Below are positions 21,565-32,945 of a DNA stretch of 64,000 bases, piece by piece. Source of the stretch: Aralia elata (taxonomy: Eukaryota; Streptophyta; Magnoliopsida; Apiales; Araliaceae); the NCBI GenBank assembly GCA_034770075.1, contig CM068388.1:65272889-65336888 (forward strand). The letters run 5' to 3'. Below the pieces are notes generated by a model, which was not told where the DNA came from, made no database searches, and worked only from the letters and a program-made list of their open reading frames with translations. Each line of letters starts with the position of its first letter. The stretch's first letter is position 1. A program made the translations under genes and the position numbers.

Positions 21565-24059
21565 TGATAGGTTATACACCTTAGGTAAGAGTACTTTAGG
21601 CTATAGCCGTAGTGAGGAGTTAAAAAATGAGAATAATAAGTTAAGTATAATTATGGTACAATCGTATTCTTTAATAGTTGATGTATGGTATCTGGGCTAA
21701 ACAATTCCTTTAGAGAGCGGAGGTTAATACGAACTAGCAACCGATCTAACTCGCTGTGAAAGACAGTGTAGACGAGACAGAAACTAGTTTGTTGGTTGTT
21801 TGTGGGAAACCACACAAGTACTGTATTCAACACTGTTAGAGACTTGATGTGTACAGAGTATAGAATTATGATGCGTATGATTAAGAAGTGATTCTTATCA
21901 CATATGTAGATGTCTAAGATGAGTTAAGTCCTAGAAACGTTACAAGAAGAAGATGAGAATGACGCGAAGTGAACTCGAATAAAATATTGAGTAATATGAA
22001 TGAAGTTAGAGATTCTTAAGGGAAGAATTGATGTATAAACAAAGAGATTCAAAGAAGATTCTTGAAGAGTTATAAAAAACGAGAATCAGGAGTTACCTGA
22101 CTTCAGTAATAAAATGGTGTTAATAAATAGACGATGTCTATAAGATGAGAATGATATAAATGATAAGGATAAACTCAAATAGAGTTTAGAGAATTCATAT
22201 TAGACAAGATTGTGATAAAATGTCTAGGTTCAAAGAAGAACCTGAAGAGCTAAAAGAACAGGGAACACCTGAGTTGATTAATCATAAAACAACGTGATTA
22301 AAGAGAAGAATAAAGAAGATCGTAGGATGAGACGATCATAAGAAAAGAAAGAAACGTAAGAAAAGTTGATGGTAGAATAAGATCATGACGTGATCTGTTA
22401 AAGTTGTAAAATGTCAGATGATCTGAAATGATTGAATAGTTGTAGCATGATGCTATAAAGAGATGGTGCTATGAAATAGTACGAGGTAAACTCAGGAGGA
22501 GTTATGGATGATGAAATATAAGAAATTCGTATCAAGCAAATAGCAAGTTAAGAGCAAGATAAAGTTAGGGGGATTTCAATTGAGGACTCATGTGATGACT
22601 GAGTTGTACAAATCTTTGTATGGGCTGAGGTTTTGTGCTTGCACTTAGTTTATCACATTGATAATCGTTGGAATATTGGTGTCGCGCTATCGATATACGT
22701 ATGGTGAGAAGGTGATTCTTTTCTCATATTTATATTTGATAGTTAGATAATATTAAAATTAGGTGCGGTTTTTAAAACTCATGCTTATGGTAAGTTCGTG
22801 ACTCATAATCGTATGTATGTTTTCGAACCCCTAAGCGTATGGACAATCCCTGATTAGTTCTTGGACTACCTATTGCTAGGACAAGTTCCTAAACTCATAT
22901 TGTTATGGCAAGTTCCTGAACTCATAATGTGTGGTAAGTTCGATGAACTATATTAAGGTATAGGAGAGTTGTAGAACTCAGAATTTTGGTATAGTGAGCA
23001 TTGGTGATGCTGAAGGTTGGTAATGATAAGTAGTGGAGAAAAGATTGAAGTTGATGGAGAAAATTGGATATTCCAAATCCTCTAGCTATGTTAGATTTTC
23101 TAAATTTATTGACATCGTGCTGATATTCGCCCTGTTGTGTTTTCGAAAACAAATATATTGGATCATATTGTTGAACCAATAAGTTTTCAAAAGTCCTATT
23201 ATTCATATGTCTATACTAATAGTTTCGGCTAAGACAAAAATGATTTAAAAATATCAAAATGTATTTTATATATCATCGATTTCGCGAGGGCAGAAATGAT
23301 AAACGATGGAGTCATCAATGCAGATTAACCAAGTGTTGGATATGATCATAGAATCGTCAACCCACTATGGTATGATGTAGTATGACGAAGTCATAAAATG
23401 ACGGAATCCTCAACGTACTAATAAAGCGGTACGGTATCATGACGTCATAAAAGAATTGTGGTTTTCTTTAAAACAATGAAAAGATATGTCAACTAAGTTG
23501 GCTAAAAATATTTCGATTGATGTCCGAATTATTGCTAAAAGTCTAAGCTAAATGATTCGGCGAGACGAATGTTAAAAGATGTTTATGAAATTCAAGCGTT
23601 CTTTGAAAATTTATGCCAAGCAGATTGTTCTGGCGCGGAATTGTGTTAAGTCTGAGGTGACCAACCCTAATACAGGGGAACCCCTAATACAGGGTTATAG
23701 TTACGCAATGGCGTTAAGGTGTATGTGCACAATACAGTGTACAACGGGATGATCACCTGGAGTACGAGACGGAAGGTCGATAGTATTTTGACTGTTAAAG
23801 GTTGCAAAAGAAATATCTGTTAATCTCAGACCAGGTTCAAGGTCTTTATAACCCTTCATCAAGATGAAAGTATTTTTAAAACTTCCTTATTTTTCATACT
23901 GCTTCACAATTATCGAACGATTGTGAAGACTCCAAAATCGATGATTGAAGATGATGATTGATGAGAGATTCTATTAAGTGAAGATGATTTGGTTAACTTG
24001 AAAACCTAGATTTGATGGGAAGAATGAATAGAAATGGTTGTGCCTTAATTTCGAGAACG
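21565..24059 (+). other. Non-coding interior of element D
   Basis: No gag or pol similarity and no credible plus-strand ORF. Segments match the interior of element E: the AGATTCAAAGAAGATTCTTG motif near 22040 (E near 56478), and the stretch from ggggatttcaattg to the region near 22730 (E 56577-56910). D has one copy of a segment that is present three times in E. The conserved stretches may hold packaging signals; that is inference. Confidence 0.65.
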
Positions 24060-24348
24060 AAATTCTTAGAAAAATGGGTGAATGTAATATCCCGAGTGAT
24101 TATGAATCAAGTCTTTGACGATGATTCTTGAAAAAGGTAATGAATGGGTTGAAGAATATGTAATACTCGGAATAGTATCGAGTTCAAATAAAGATTATGA
24201 AGTGTGGAACCTACAAGAATTATTAAATCTATATTAAGGTAATGCGTTGAAGTTATTCAACAATAAAACTTTTGAAGAGATTTAACGAAAACCGAGTAAG
24301 AAGGGTTTCGGCGATTCCTAGGACGGAATCCTTATAAGGAGGGAAGGA
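24060..24348 (+). other. Doubled polypurine-tract region at the 3' end of element D
   Basis: The first copy has the chromovirus-type motif TTTCGAGAACGAAATTCTTA at 24059-24078, a purine run, and then TGTAATATCCCGAG at 24083, which looks like an LTR start but is not the LTR of D. About 265 bp later the pattern returns (GGACGGAATCCTTATAAGGA and aaggagggaagga, 24335-24348) directly before the real LTR. The second tract is the working one. The first looks like the remnant of an earlier LTR junction. Confidence 0.6.
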
Positions 24349-27136
24349 TGTGACAACCCGGATTTTTAATAATTATTTAATAAGAATTTAGTAGATAAAA
24401 TTCTTATTAAGAGAGATGTCAGATTTGAATAAATATTTAATGAGAATTATTTAAGTAAGATAATATTATAAAATTTATATTAAATGATTTTATAATCAGC
24501 GCGTATTTTATTACGCTAATTGAATGGTAATATTCTAATTTAATTAAATAATTAAATTAGAGGAATAATGATTTATTAAATGAAATTATAATTATAATTG
24601 TCTAATTGGAGATTATAAATTTTGTTAGTAAGATTTAAATAGATTTATTAATATAATAAGCTTAATTAAATTAAAGTGTAACAAAATATCATATAATAAG
24701 AAGATTATTAAAATAAAGAGAAAAATGGATTTTAGAGTTTGGCCAAACAAGGCCTTGTGGCATTTGGTTTTCTTAACTGATGAAACAAAAAGTCACGTAA
24801 GTTTCATCAGTTGGTTTTGTAAGCCAAACCAAAGAGCAGAGGAGAGAAATTGAGAGGATTCTTGGGAAATTGAGAAGAAAGTTCTGAAAATTAAAAGAGG
24901 AAGAAGATTTATCAAGCAATCCGTATCATCATCTAGATAATCTAAGCAAGAATCAAAGGTAAAAACCTAGCTTTGAGTTCTTAATTTTATGTTCTTTGAG
25001 TTTTTCTTTAAAATGGATTTTAGTTGATGATTTGATGAGATGTTGGGTATATAAGTTTATAGATATGTATAATTTGTTGTATTGCATCAATAGATGATTT
25101 TTGTAGTATCAAATTCATGGAAATATGTTAGATAAGAAGAAATTGAGTTTTTGGTTGAATATGTATATTTTGGCTTCTTTGGAATCAAAATTGATTGTCA
25201 ATGTATATATGAAACTGTACATTGATAATGGATTATTGTTATGCATTAAAAAACGAAAACAACAGAAGTTGAACGGTCCAATTTGGTTGAATATCGAATC
25301 CGTAGTGATCGATTGCGCTAAATTTATAAAAGTTTACAAAATAGAGCACGACCACCGGATTTGAGTTATGTTTATGGTTAGTTAAAGTCTCTGAACTGTT
25401 ATAATCATTCTGTAGAAGTGTAGTTCAGTGTGTAACGAGTTCATAGAGTCAAAACCCAACTCATTTGGACCATAGATGAAGAAGTTAGGAGGTTGGAAAG
25501 AAAACCGAGCAAGAAAACGAAGTTGAGTAACTGAATCTGGAGCATGGCGCTGCAGCGCCGCTCCTAGTACTAATTATGTCGCTGCGGCGTCGGACACGTG
25601 TCAAGTGCAGACATGTCCGAGTTGACTGTTTTGACCTCCTGTAGTAAAATGGGCATAACTTTCTCATACGAACTCCGATTGAGGTGATTCAAGATGATCC
25701 AGAAAGAGGAAGGGTAGACCTACAACTTTCATTCTTTAAGTTTTTGGATTTGAGGTCTGTAGCAGGGTCTAAATTGGCCATCTTGAGGACTGATGTGTAA
25801 TTGAAGGCAATCGGAGGGTGTCGAGCATGCGCGTAAGCACATGTAATGCTCCCAACAATGTAAAATGATATTCTAAGTTTTAAAACATGAACACTATGAA
25901 TTATAATGATGATTAACTTTAATAAATGATGAATTAGACAAGTTGTATGAGAATGCTAAGCGTACGCAAGAGGGACGAATCGGACGAGCGACGAATGAAA
26001 GTCGAAACACCGTGCCAAGTGTTAATGAACCTAAAAAGTGTTTTAACTCAAATAAAATGAACATTATAAGATATGGAATGAGGTTAATATAAATAAATAA
26101 GGAGTCCTAGTAAGACTTAAATACTTGAATGAACTTCGAGTATGACTAAGAAGAAATATAGTTAACACAATCAAATTGAACATTGTGCATCGATTAAACA
26201 AGGATTATGGAATGTAAAGTAGAGTTAACACAGACTAATACTAATTGTTTCTATGTGACTAATAAATGTTGTGCAGGATTATATATATTGTGTAGGATAC
26301 ATGAAGTGCGGATAATTATAAGTTGTTTACGGTAATTGGTAATCTACGAGCCAGACAAGTCTTTTAGTTCCTATTTGTTATGTTAACTAAATGATTAACT
26401 GTTTTAAATCTATGATATAAATGCATGATGTTCTTTATATGTTGTATGTATGAACCGACAAAGTCAATTTATGACTACGTTCGTTGAGTAAGGAATGTTG
26501 ATTGAGTTATGGAACTCAATTTTTATTTGGTAAGTGATGTACAATATGCATGGTATGTTTAGCCAGATGTTATAATGTATATGATGAGCATGTTATCTAT
26601 GTGTTATGTGATGAATGCAAACTGTTAGATTTTGCTGAGCTGTCGAGCTCATTCTTGCAAATAACCACTTTTGCAGGTTAAGGATACAAGGTAACGTTAT
26701 GTGCTGTTTGAATGACATGAATCAGATATAATGCATGAAGATCAAATGTTTAGCTTAAATTTATATTTTTGAACCATGATTAAGGTTTCGGATGATGTAT
26801 TTGATGATGTATTAAATGTAATAGATGTTGAGTTGTAAAATTTGTATTGACTTGTAATTTAACTTTATCCAATGTATAAAGGGTATTGAATCTAGAAGTA
26901 AGTTTTATTTTTATTATAACTCTGATGAAGCGAATCATTAAGTAAATATGATTCTAGAATATGTAAATTATTAAAGGTTATGATTCAGGAAAAACAAAGA
27001 AAGAAAACTGAAAAGTTTAAAATTATTTCGCATTTTATTAAGTTTAACATTGAATAATGTTCTAAAGTCAGAATGAGGATGTATTGTTAAAGACCGAGGT
27101 GGAGAGTTGGATTGTTCAGAATTTAGAGTCGTTACA
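24349..27136 (+). repeat. 3' LTR of element D (2788 bp)
   Basis: Begins TGTGACAACCCGGATTTT and ends GAGTCGTTACA. It is longer than the 5' LTR by about 240 bp, mainly the segment 26262-26494. It carries a perfect 14-bp palindrome GGCGCTGCAGCGCC at 25546-25559. A 79-codon open frame at 25125-25364 is not open in the 5' LTR and is not taken as a gene. Confidence 0.88.
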
Positions 27137-27141
27137 GAAAG

Positions 27142-28279
27142 TCTCATTTGAAACAAACTTTACATGATCATTTGACTACGAACTGTCCATGGGCATGTTT
27201 GCTAGAAATGTCATATAACACATGCCCAAGCTTTCCTTACATATTTCTAGTTTGTTATTTCAAAGTACATTATCTTTTTATTTGAATTTCTTTACTAATT
27301 CAAACTAATTCATAATAATATAGTTCATTTCATGTTTGGCAAGTTCAATACACTTACCAAACACCTTCTCATGCTTATAGGGTCCTATTACACATGTTCC
27401 TATGTCCAGAAGATGAAGAAATTAAGATTTTATTTCTGGGTTCCAGCTTGGCAGCGCTGGTTTTGACAGGTGAAGTGGCGCGACCGCGCCACTTCGGGAC
27501 AGGCCAAAAATAAGGCTCTGTTTCTGCAGAACCTTAAATTCAATTCATCAAACTAGCTATCATGCATCATAACTGCTATACAAGGATTTCAGATAACTAG
27601 GGACACATTTTATTTATTATTTACATTGTCAATTACCATAGGCATTACATGCCTTTGATTTCTAGGATTTAAATATAAAATCTTACTTTGAACATTCTAT
27701 CATATAAACTGTGGGCATGGTCTAGAATTTTCAATTCCATAGAAATTTTAGTATAATCTAATCCTAGATTTCAAAGCAATCCTCTGAATATTACCACATC
27801 AAGTCAAATTGACCCACATGACCATTCATAACTTCAATTTAAATAAGCTATCAACCTAATAGAAATTTAACTAAATCATTTCATTACCTCTTGTTCTGAT
27901 TCTATGTGAAAATCTTCTTCATTTTGATGGCTTCTATATCAGCTTAATTATTATAAGATGAAGTGACAGAGCAGGAAGCTTATTGCTAAGCCAAGGAACT
28001 GATTTTGAAGGCTTTAGCTTATCTTTTATAGACAGATTAATCTTGTTCTTCACGTTAATAGCTTAACTGAGCTCTTCACTTGCTCTGTGCGAAGTTTTCT
28101 TGTATCTTGCATAATAGACTTGTTGAGTCATTTGCCTATAGACCCTTATTACAAGCCAGCTCCTGCTTTCCTAGTTTCACAATCTTAATTTCTTACTTCG
28201 AGGTTACTCACATCTTATATAAGCACATGTATTATATACATATACGTATAACATTCATTACCCGCGTATTATATATGAC
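27142..28279 (-). mobile_element. Solo LTR F, part 2 of 3 (promoter region)
   Basis: Continuation of F between elements D and B. It has a GC-rich palindrome with 11-bp arms (27472-27495, core GTGGCGCG/CGCGCCAC), a leader-like stretch near 27890-27960 and a TATA box at 28023-28031. It is cut at its right end by element B. Orientation is minus, agreeing with parts 1 and 3. Confidence 0.7.
28023..28031 (-). promoter_or_regulatory. TATA box of solo LTR F
   Basis: Minus-strand CTATAAAAG. Without element B it lies about 620 bp from the LTR start at 48899, a fitting place for a U3 promoter. Confidence 0.45.
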
Positions 28280-28284
28280 ATATA

Positions 28285-30397
28285 TGTCGACGCCGGGAGG
28301 AATCGCTTTCCTATGCTAGTTGTGCCTTTTCCAATTTTAGCCTTTTCAATTAGATGATCTTTTGGAAAAGGTCGGCATTAATGTCGACGGGGTTTTGAAA
28401 TATCATTTTTTGTGATGAACCAATTAACCAGAGTCGCCAGTTGGTATATTTGAAATGGATGTACCAACTCATCCGAGTTTTCGTTTTTTATAAATCGCTG
28501 GCTCATATGTGACTCCAAATTAATTGGTCTGCAAACCGAGATTCATAGAGTTCGGGGGCTTGCTTAAGCGAGGGGAAGGTGTTAGGCACCCCCCGACTTC
28601 CGTGAAACACGATTACCGCAATCTTGATGCTTTCCTATCTTTTAATTCATGAAATGTGCGTGTATGCGCGTGTGTGTGTGCCTATGTGAATGTTGTGGTG
28701 AGTTTTGCATGAAAAAGAAACATTTGGTGTTTTGTGGAAAAGACGTGTTTTATTTTGAGAATGCTTCGGAATGTCTTTTCGGCATACACGAGAAGGCTTT
28801 ATGAGAAAAGATTTGATTTTAAATTGTCAAAAGCCATGGGATTTTCTTTAGGTGTCGTTTTGGCAAAACAAGAGTTTTAAACCCTCGTCAAAATAGGAAT
28901 CGAGATCTATACGTTGCTTTCATAACTCAAATGATGGGCAACCTCTAGGATCTCTTTCACCCTATGCACCAAGGTTTAATAAAACATTATTTATTTTATA
29001 AAACCATTTTTGTGACGTTTGGAAACGACTTTTCTTTAGCCTTCTCGTTTGAATAGGAATCGATATTCATTAACACTTTCATTTTTTATCCTCATGATGC
29101 TAATAACCTAATTTGATTGATTTTTCAAAAGTCTTCATTGTTTAGCTTTGAAATCAATTTTACGTCATAAGCCAATTCAAAGCATTAAAATGCGTTGGGG
29201 CTATTCATGGGCATGTAAGCCATCAAAATAACCCCAAACGCCCACAATCGCATACTTTCACTATGACGGGGCCTTAACCACGATTCTCGCCTTGGCGTCG
29301 TTTTAAGGTCCGACGATTACATATGTACAATGAAAACTACATCATTCCTACTATCTACATTAAAAGACGTCCATCATCGGATTTGGAACACGGGGTCACT
29401 TTCCTAGGCTCACACCCAAATTTCCACACACCCACAACCGGATATTACAAGAGATAACCAACACGGATAATCTAACAATACCAAGACATCCTAAAATAGC
29501 GATCTAAAGGAACCAGGCCCAATATAGCACCATAAAACAAAACAAAAAATCAATAAATGAATATCATCGGGTTATTAGAAAGAATTTTGTTCTGATGGAA
29601 CCCTCACTAATAATCCCTAATTCATTGTTCCACCATAAATTACATGAAAAACTACATTTAATTTGACCAAATGATATGATAGAAATTGCAAAAATAAGGA
29701 GATTTTCACCTTGCAAATGATATCAAAATGGATGTAAACTTGTGTATTTTGAATAGAAGGGGAAGTATATGTGATACAATCAAATCAAAAGAGTATTATT
29801 CCTCTCTTTTTTCTTCCTTTCTCTCCTATTTTGTTGCAAAATTTTGTTATTTTTCTCTCAACTTCCGAGCTGCTGCTGCTGTTTTTTTCTTCTCCTTCTC
29901 GCCTGATTCAACCTCTGTATGCTGATGAGGGAATGAACTGAAATAGGCTGGCCAAAGCCAGCCGCAGATGGATCTACGGTTGGCCGCAGATTGATCTGCG
30001 GCTGGCTGGCCGCCAACCTTCCACTCAGCTGAATTTCGGTTTCCGTGTTTCGAGTTCCGTGTTTTCAAAAGGCGCACTCATTGGCCGCAGATCAATCCGC
30101 GGCTGGCTGGCTTGACTTTCTCGGTTTTCGTGCCACGCCTCGATTCTCGTATTGTGACGTCGGTTTTCGCCGACAGGCTTGTATTTTGCAGTCCGGGAAT
30201 CACTAGGAGACGTGCCACATCATTCGGGAATGCTCATTTCGGCCGGCCTTGTTGTCACGTCGGTTTTGGTTGTAAATCGTCGTGGTGACGTCGAGTGCTC
30301 GTACTTGTCCATCTTTTGCTCTCGCAGGCCGGTTCATTTGCCGAATTTGCCCTCCTGTCACGGTTAGTATACGAAGTGCAAAATTTGGGTGTCTACA
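28285..30397 (-). repeat. 3' LTR of element B (2113 bp)
   Basis: Plus-strand ends are tgtcgacgccggga and gggtgtctaca. It has two copies of the 22-bp palindrome unit (29961-29980, degenerate; 29983-30002, perfect); the 5' LTR has three perfect copies. A (GT)n tract lies near 28670. A PBS-like 12-mer ccagagtcgcca sits at 28428-28439. Confidence 0.95.
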
Positions 30398-30412
30398 GCT
30401 GCCCCTCTTTAT
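30398..30412 (-). other. Polypurine tract of element B (used copy)
   Basis: Minus-strand AAAGAGGGGCAGC directly precedes the LTR start TGTAGACACC. It primes plus-strand DNA synthesis. An identical copy is at 32706-32720. Confidence 0.8.
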
Positions 30413-30639
30413 CATGTTTATGAAATATTAAATGAAATGAACAGGATAAAGAAATAGACACCCGATGCATGAATGACAGTGCACAAGAATGGCAATACAT
30501 ATATGATGCAACACATATAGCTTATGATGCAACACAAGATGTAATGCATGCGAAACATTCGTAAAAGTGTTAATGCCTCAATCCCTGGTTGCATTGTTAT
30601 TCGTCGGGTTCAGTCTTCCGATCTATCATCTCGTTTGGG
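30413..30639. other. 3' untranslated region next to the PPT (copy 1)
   Basis: Non-coding. It contains short repeats of gatgcaacaca (near 30506-30540) and is almost identical to 32721-32940, the second copy in the rearranged 3' region. Confidence 0.7.
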
Positions 30640-30902
30640 GCCGGGTCTCGTATCCGGTCTATCGTCTCGTCGGGGCCGGGCCTCGTATCCGGTCACCCAT
30701 CTCGTAATCGCCGGGTCTCGTATCCGGTCGATCGTCTTGTAGGGGCCGGGTCTCGTATCTGGTCACCCATCTCGTAATCGCCGGGTCTCGTATCCGGTCG
30801 ATCGTCTTGTTGGGGCCGGGTCTCGTATCCGGTCACCCATCTCGTGATCGCCGGGTCTCGTATCCGGTCGATCGTCTCGTCGGGGCCGGATCTCATATCC
30901 GG
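30640..30902. repeat. Short 70-bp tandem array (copy 1)
   Basis: About 3.7 units of a 70-bp dimer made of two 35-bp halves. Both halves start gccgggtctcgtatccggtc; one continues acccatctcgtaatc, the other gatcgtctcgtcggg. Same repeat as 32946-33812. It ends abruptly at 30902, where a copied piece of the antisense gene begins. Confidence 0.9.
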
Positions 30903-31418
30903 TATCCTACTGGCCCGGAGATCCGCATTCCGCACTCCCTTCCCTTTACTACCTCCTGGCCGTTGGATTCACAGCCTTCGGAGATCATGCTTGCGGGGGA
31001 GGATGGTCAGACACTATCTTCGGCTCCCAGTACGAGCGAGGCCTTTCGTATCTGGTGGGTGCCCCGCACCATCGGTCCTCAGACTCGGGCCACATTCTTT
31101 CTTGGAGACATGGTTCCCGGCTCGGTGATGATGACCGATTGGGCTGCCTGCGTTCGGAGTCCCACTCACGCTGAGCAGATTGACACTTTGACCCGCCAGG
31201 TGGAGCAACTATCGTTGTATCTTCGGGTGCTAGGTCGGACTCTAGAGGATGCTTACGCATATGATCCTGACAGTGCGGATTTCACCACAGGCCCAAGCTC
31301 GTTTGATGCCCCAGTGCCGCCTTATATCTCGGATATGAACTTCGGTCCTTCGACTTCGACCACTCCAGGGGATCAGTTCGGGGATCCGGATTTCACAGAC
31401 GACATTACTTTTGACTAG
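30901..31418 (+). pseudogene. Duplicated 3' end of the PMD-like antisense gene (fragment)
   Basis: Copy of 35941-36551 with a 93-bp deletion (35961-36053 missing, in frame, at a short GAG repeat). It ends with the same stop after DDITFD. Its left end is fused to the 70-bp array with about 3 bp of shared sequence, so the open frame runs from repeat sequence into gene sequence. It has no start or N-terminal exons and is not a working gene. Confidence 0.85.
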
Positions 31419-31632
31419 ATCAGGCTAGGATAGGGCTCTTTGTACCTGGACCTGTTAGATGTTTATTATCTTTATTTCATGCACTATGTATTGAACTCAT
31501 TTGTTTATTTATGCACAGTTTTTTTTTTCCTTATGAAATTTAATTGCTCTATTATTAACTGTTCGATGCATGCTTTTTATTTATGGATAGAGAATGACCC
31601 CTGTACAGTCTTTTTGATACTATTTTTCACAG

Positions 31633-32256
31633 ATGTCGTCCTCAGATGTCGTGGTACGTTTGGATTCCATTCCTCCCACAAGGTTGGTCGGCAGTCTCCT
31701 CCGCTGGTTGGACAGTTTATCGCCGGCCGACAGGGTTATCGCAGATGGCCTTTTAGGACATTCTTGGTCCTTATTATCCTTTCAGGTGCCAGCGGGCTTT
31801 GTGGAGGGTATCCTGAGCTATTGGGCCCCTGCCCGTCAGGTGTTCAAATTAGGGACAGTAGAGCTGACCCCCACTCTCGAGGAGTATGCTCGCTTTACCG
31901 GCTTGCCCTTGGATGGTCCTTGTGCCTGGGTTACAGCTGGTTCCATGCGCCGTCAGTTCTTGTCTTTCACTGGTTTGCGGAGGACAGTCTTGTTATCGGT
32001 GATTACATCAGACCATCTGGTTCCCCTTCATTTCTTGATCGACCGATTCGGCTCACCCGACAGTTTTCATCTATTCTCCGGTGATTTTTCCGTGTCTGAG
32101 GAGCGCTGGGGCGCTTTGAGAGTAGACGTTTTGATGGCCTGTGTCATTTCAGTTTTGTACTTGCCAGCCGAACCCGATCAGTTGGATATGCGAGTTGTCG
32201 CGGCCGTTAGAGCCTTTCAGGAGGATCACACCGTTCTTCCCATGATATTAGTAGAT
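31633..32256 (+). pseudogene. Duplicated 5' part of the DUF7745-like antisense gene (fragment)
   Basis: Copy of 36766-37389, at a constant offset of 5133 bp. It starts MSSSDVVVRLDS and contains LTPTLEEYARFTGLPLDG. At the position of the premature TAG in the full copy (37351) this copy has CAG, so that stop arose after the duplication or in only one parent. The fragment stops at 32254-32256, where it shares the bases gat with an LTR fragment. Confidence 0.88.
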
Positions 32257-32705
32257 GAGGGAATGAGCTGAAATAGGCTGGCCAAAGCCAGCCGCAGATT
32301 GATCTGCGGCTGGCTGGCCGCCAACCTTCCACTCAGCTGAATTTCGGTTTCCGTGTTTTGAGTTCCGTGTTTTCAAAAGGCGCACTCATTGGCCGTAGAT
32401 CAATCCGCGACTGGCTGGCTTGACTTTCTCGGTTTTCGTGCCACGCCTCGATTCTCGTATTGTGACGTCGGTTTTCGCCGACAGGCTTGTATTTTGCAGT
32501 CCGGGAATCACTGGAAGACGTGCCACATCATTCGGGAATGCTCATTTCGGCCGGCCTTGTTGTCACATCGGTTTTGGTTGTAAATCGTCGTGGTGACGTC
32601 GAGTGCTCGTACTTGTCCATCCTTTGCTCTCGCAGGCCGGTTCATTTGCCGAATTTGCCCTCCTATCACGGTTAGTATACGAAGTGCAAATTTTGGGTGT
32701 CTACA
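32254..32705 (-). repeat. Internal fragment of LTR U3 inside element B
   Basis: Matches the U3 end of the LTR (3' LTR 29920-30397), from gatgagggaatga to gggtgtctaca, with one palindrome unit at 32291-32310. It is followed by PPT and 3' UTR sequence as at a true LTR junction. It is not an independent insertion: no target duplication and no other LTR end. Confidence 0.9.
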
Positions 32706-32945
32706 GCTGCCCCTCTTTATCATGTTTATGAAATATTAAATGAAATGAACAGGATAAAGAAATAGACACCCGATGCATCAATGACAGTGCACAAGAATGG
32801 CAATACATATATGATGCAACACATGTAGCTTATGATGCAACACAAGATGTAATGCATGCGAAACATTCGTAAAAGTGTTAATGCCTCAATCCCTGGTCGC
32901 ATTGTTATTCGTCGGGTTCAGTCTTCCGATCTATCATCTCGTTTG
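32706..32945. other. Second copy of PPT and 3' UTR in element B
   Basis: Starts with the PPT (minus strand AAAGAGGGGCAGC at 32706-32718), then a near-identical copy of 30413-30639. This PPT lies next to a U3 fragment that could still be primed. Confidence 0.75.

Larger units (their letters stand above)
19003..27136 (+). mobile_element. Element D: non-autonomous Ty3/gypsy-like LTR retrotransposon (8.1 kb)
   Basis: Two LTRs (2548 and 2788 bp) flank a 2.8-kb interior with an initiator-Met PBS and a polypurine tract. Target-site copies are gaaat (18998-19002) and gaaag (27137-27141), one mismatch. No gag, pol or other long ORF is in the interior, so it must have moved with proteins from another element. 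The interior is related to that of element E. LTR divergence by eye is about 3-4%, so it is older than B and E. It sits inside solo LTR F. Confidence 0.88.

Noticed and set aside
25125..25364. 79-codon plus-strand ORF in the D 3' LTR
   Set aside because: Broken in the 5' LTR copy, no recognisable domain, AT-rich LTR sequence.
28258..28262. cccgc as the right target-site copy of solo LTR F
   Set aside because: Matches the left copy perfectly, but no LTR end (CA) precedes it. The end at 48899 with tccgc restores a copia gag start in frame and resembles a related LTR start.
30548..30935. Overlapping ORFs on both strands with RIRSIVSSGPGLVSG-like text, also at 32856-33920
   Set aside because: Translations of the 70-bp tandem repeat, which lacks stops in several frames. 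Not genes.
31440..32084. 214-codon plus-strand ORF, also at 36573-37217
   Set aside because: Another frame of the DUF7745-like unit; the DUF7745 motifs are in the 31633 and 36766 frames.
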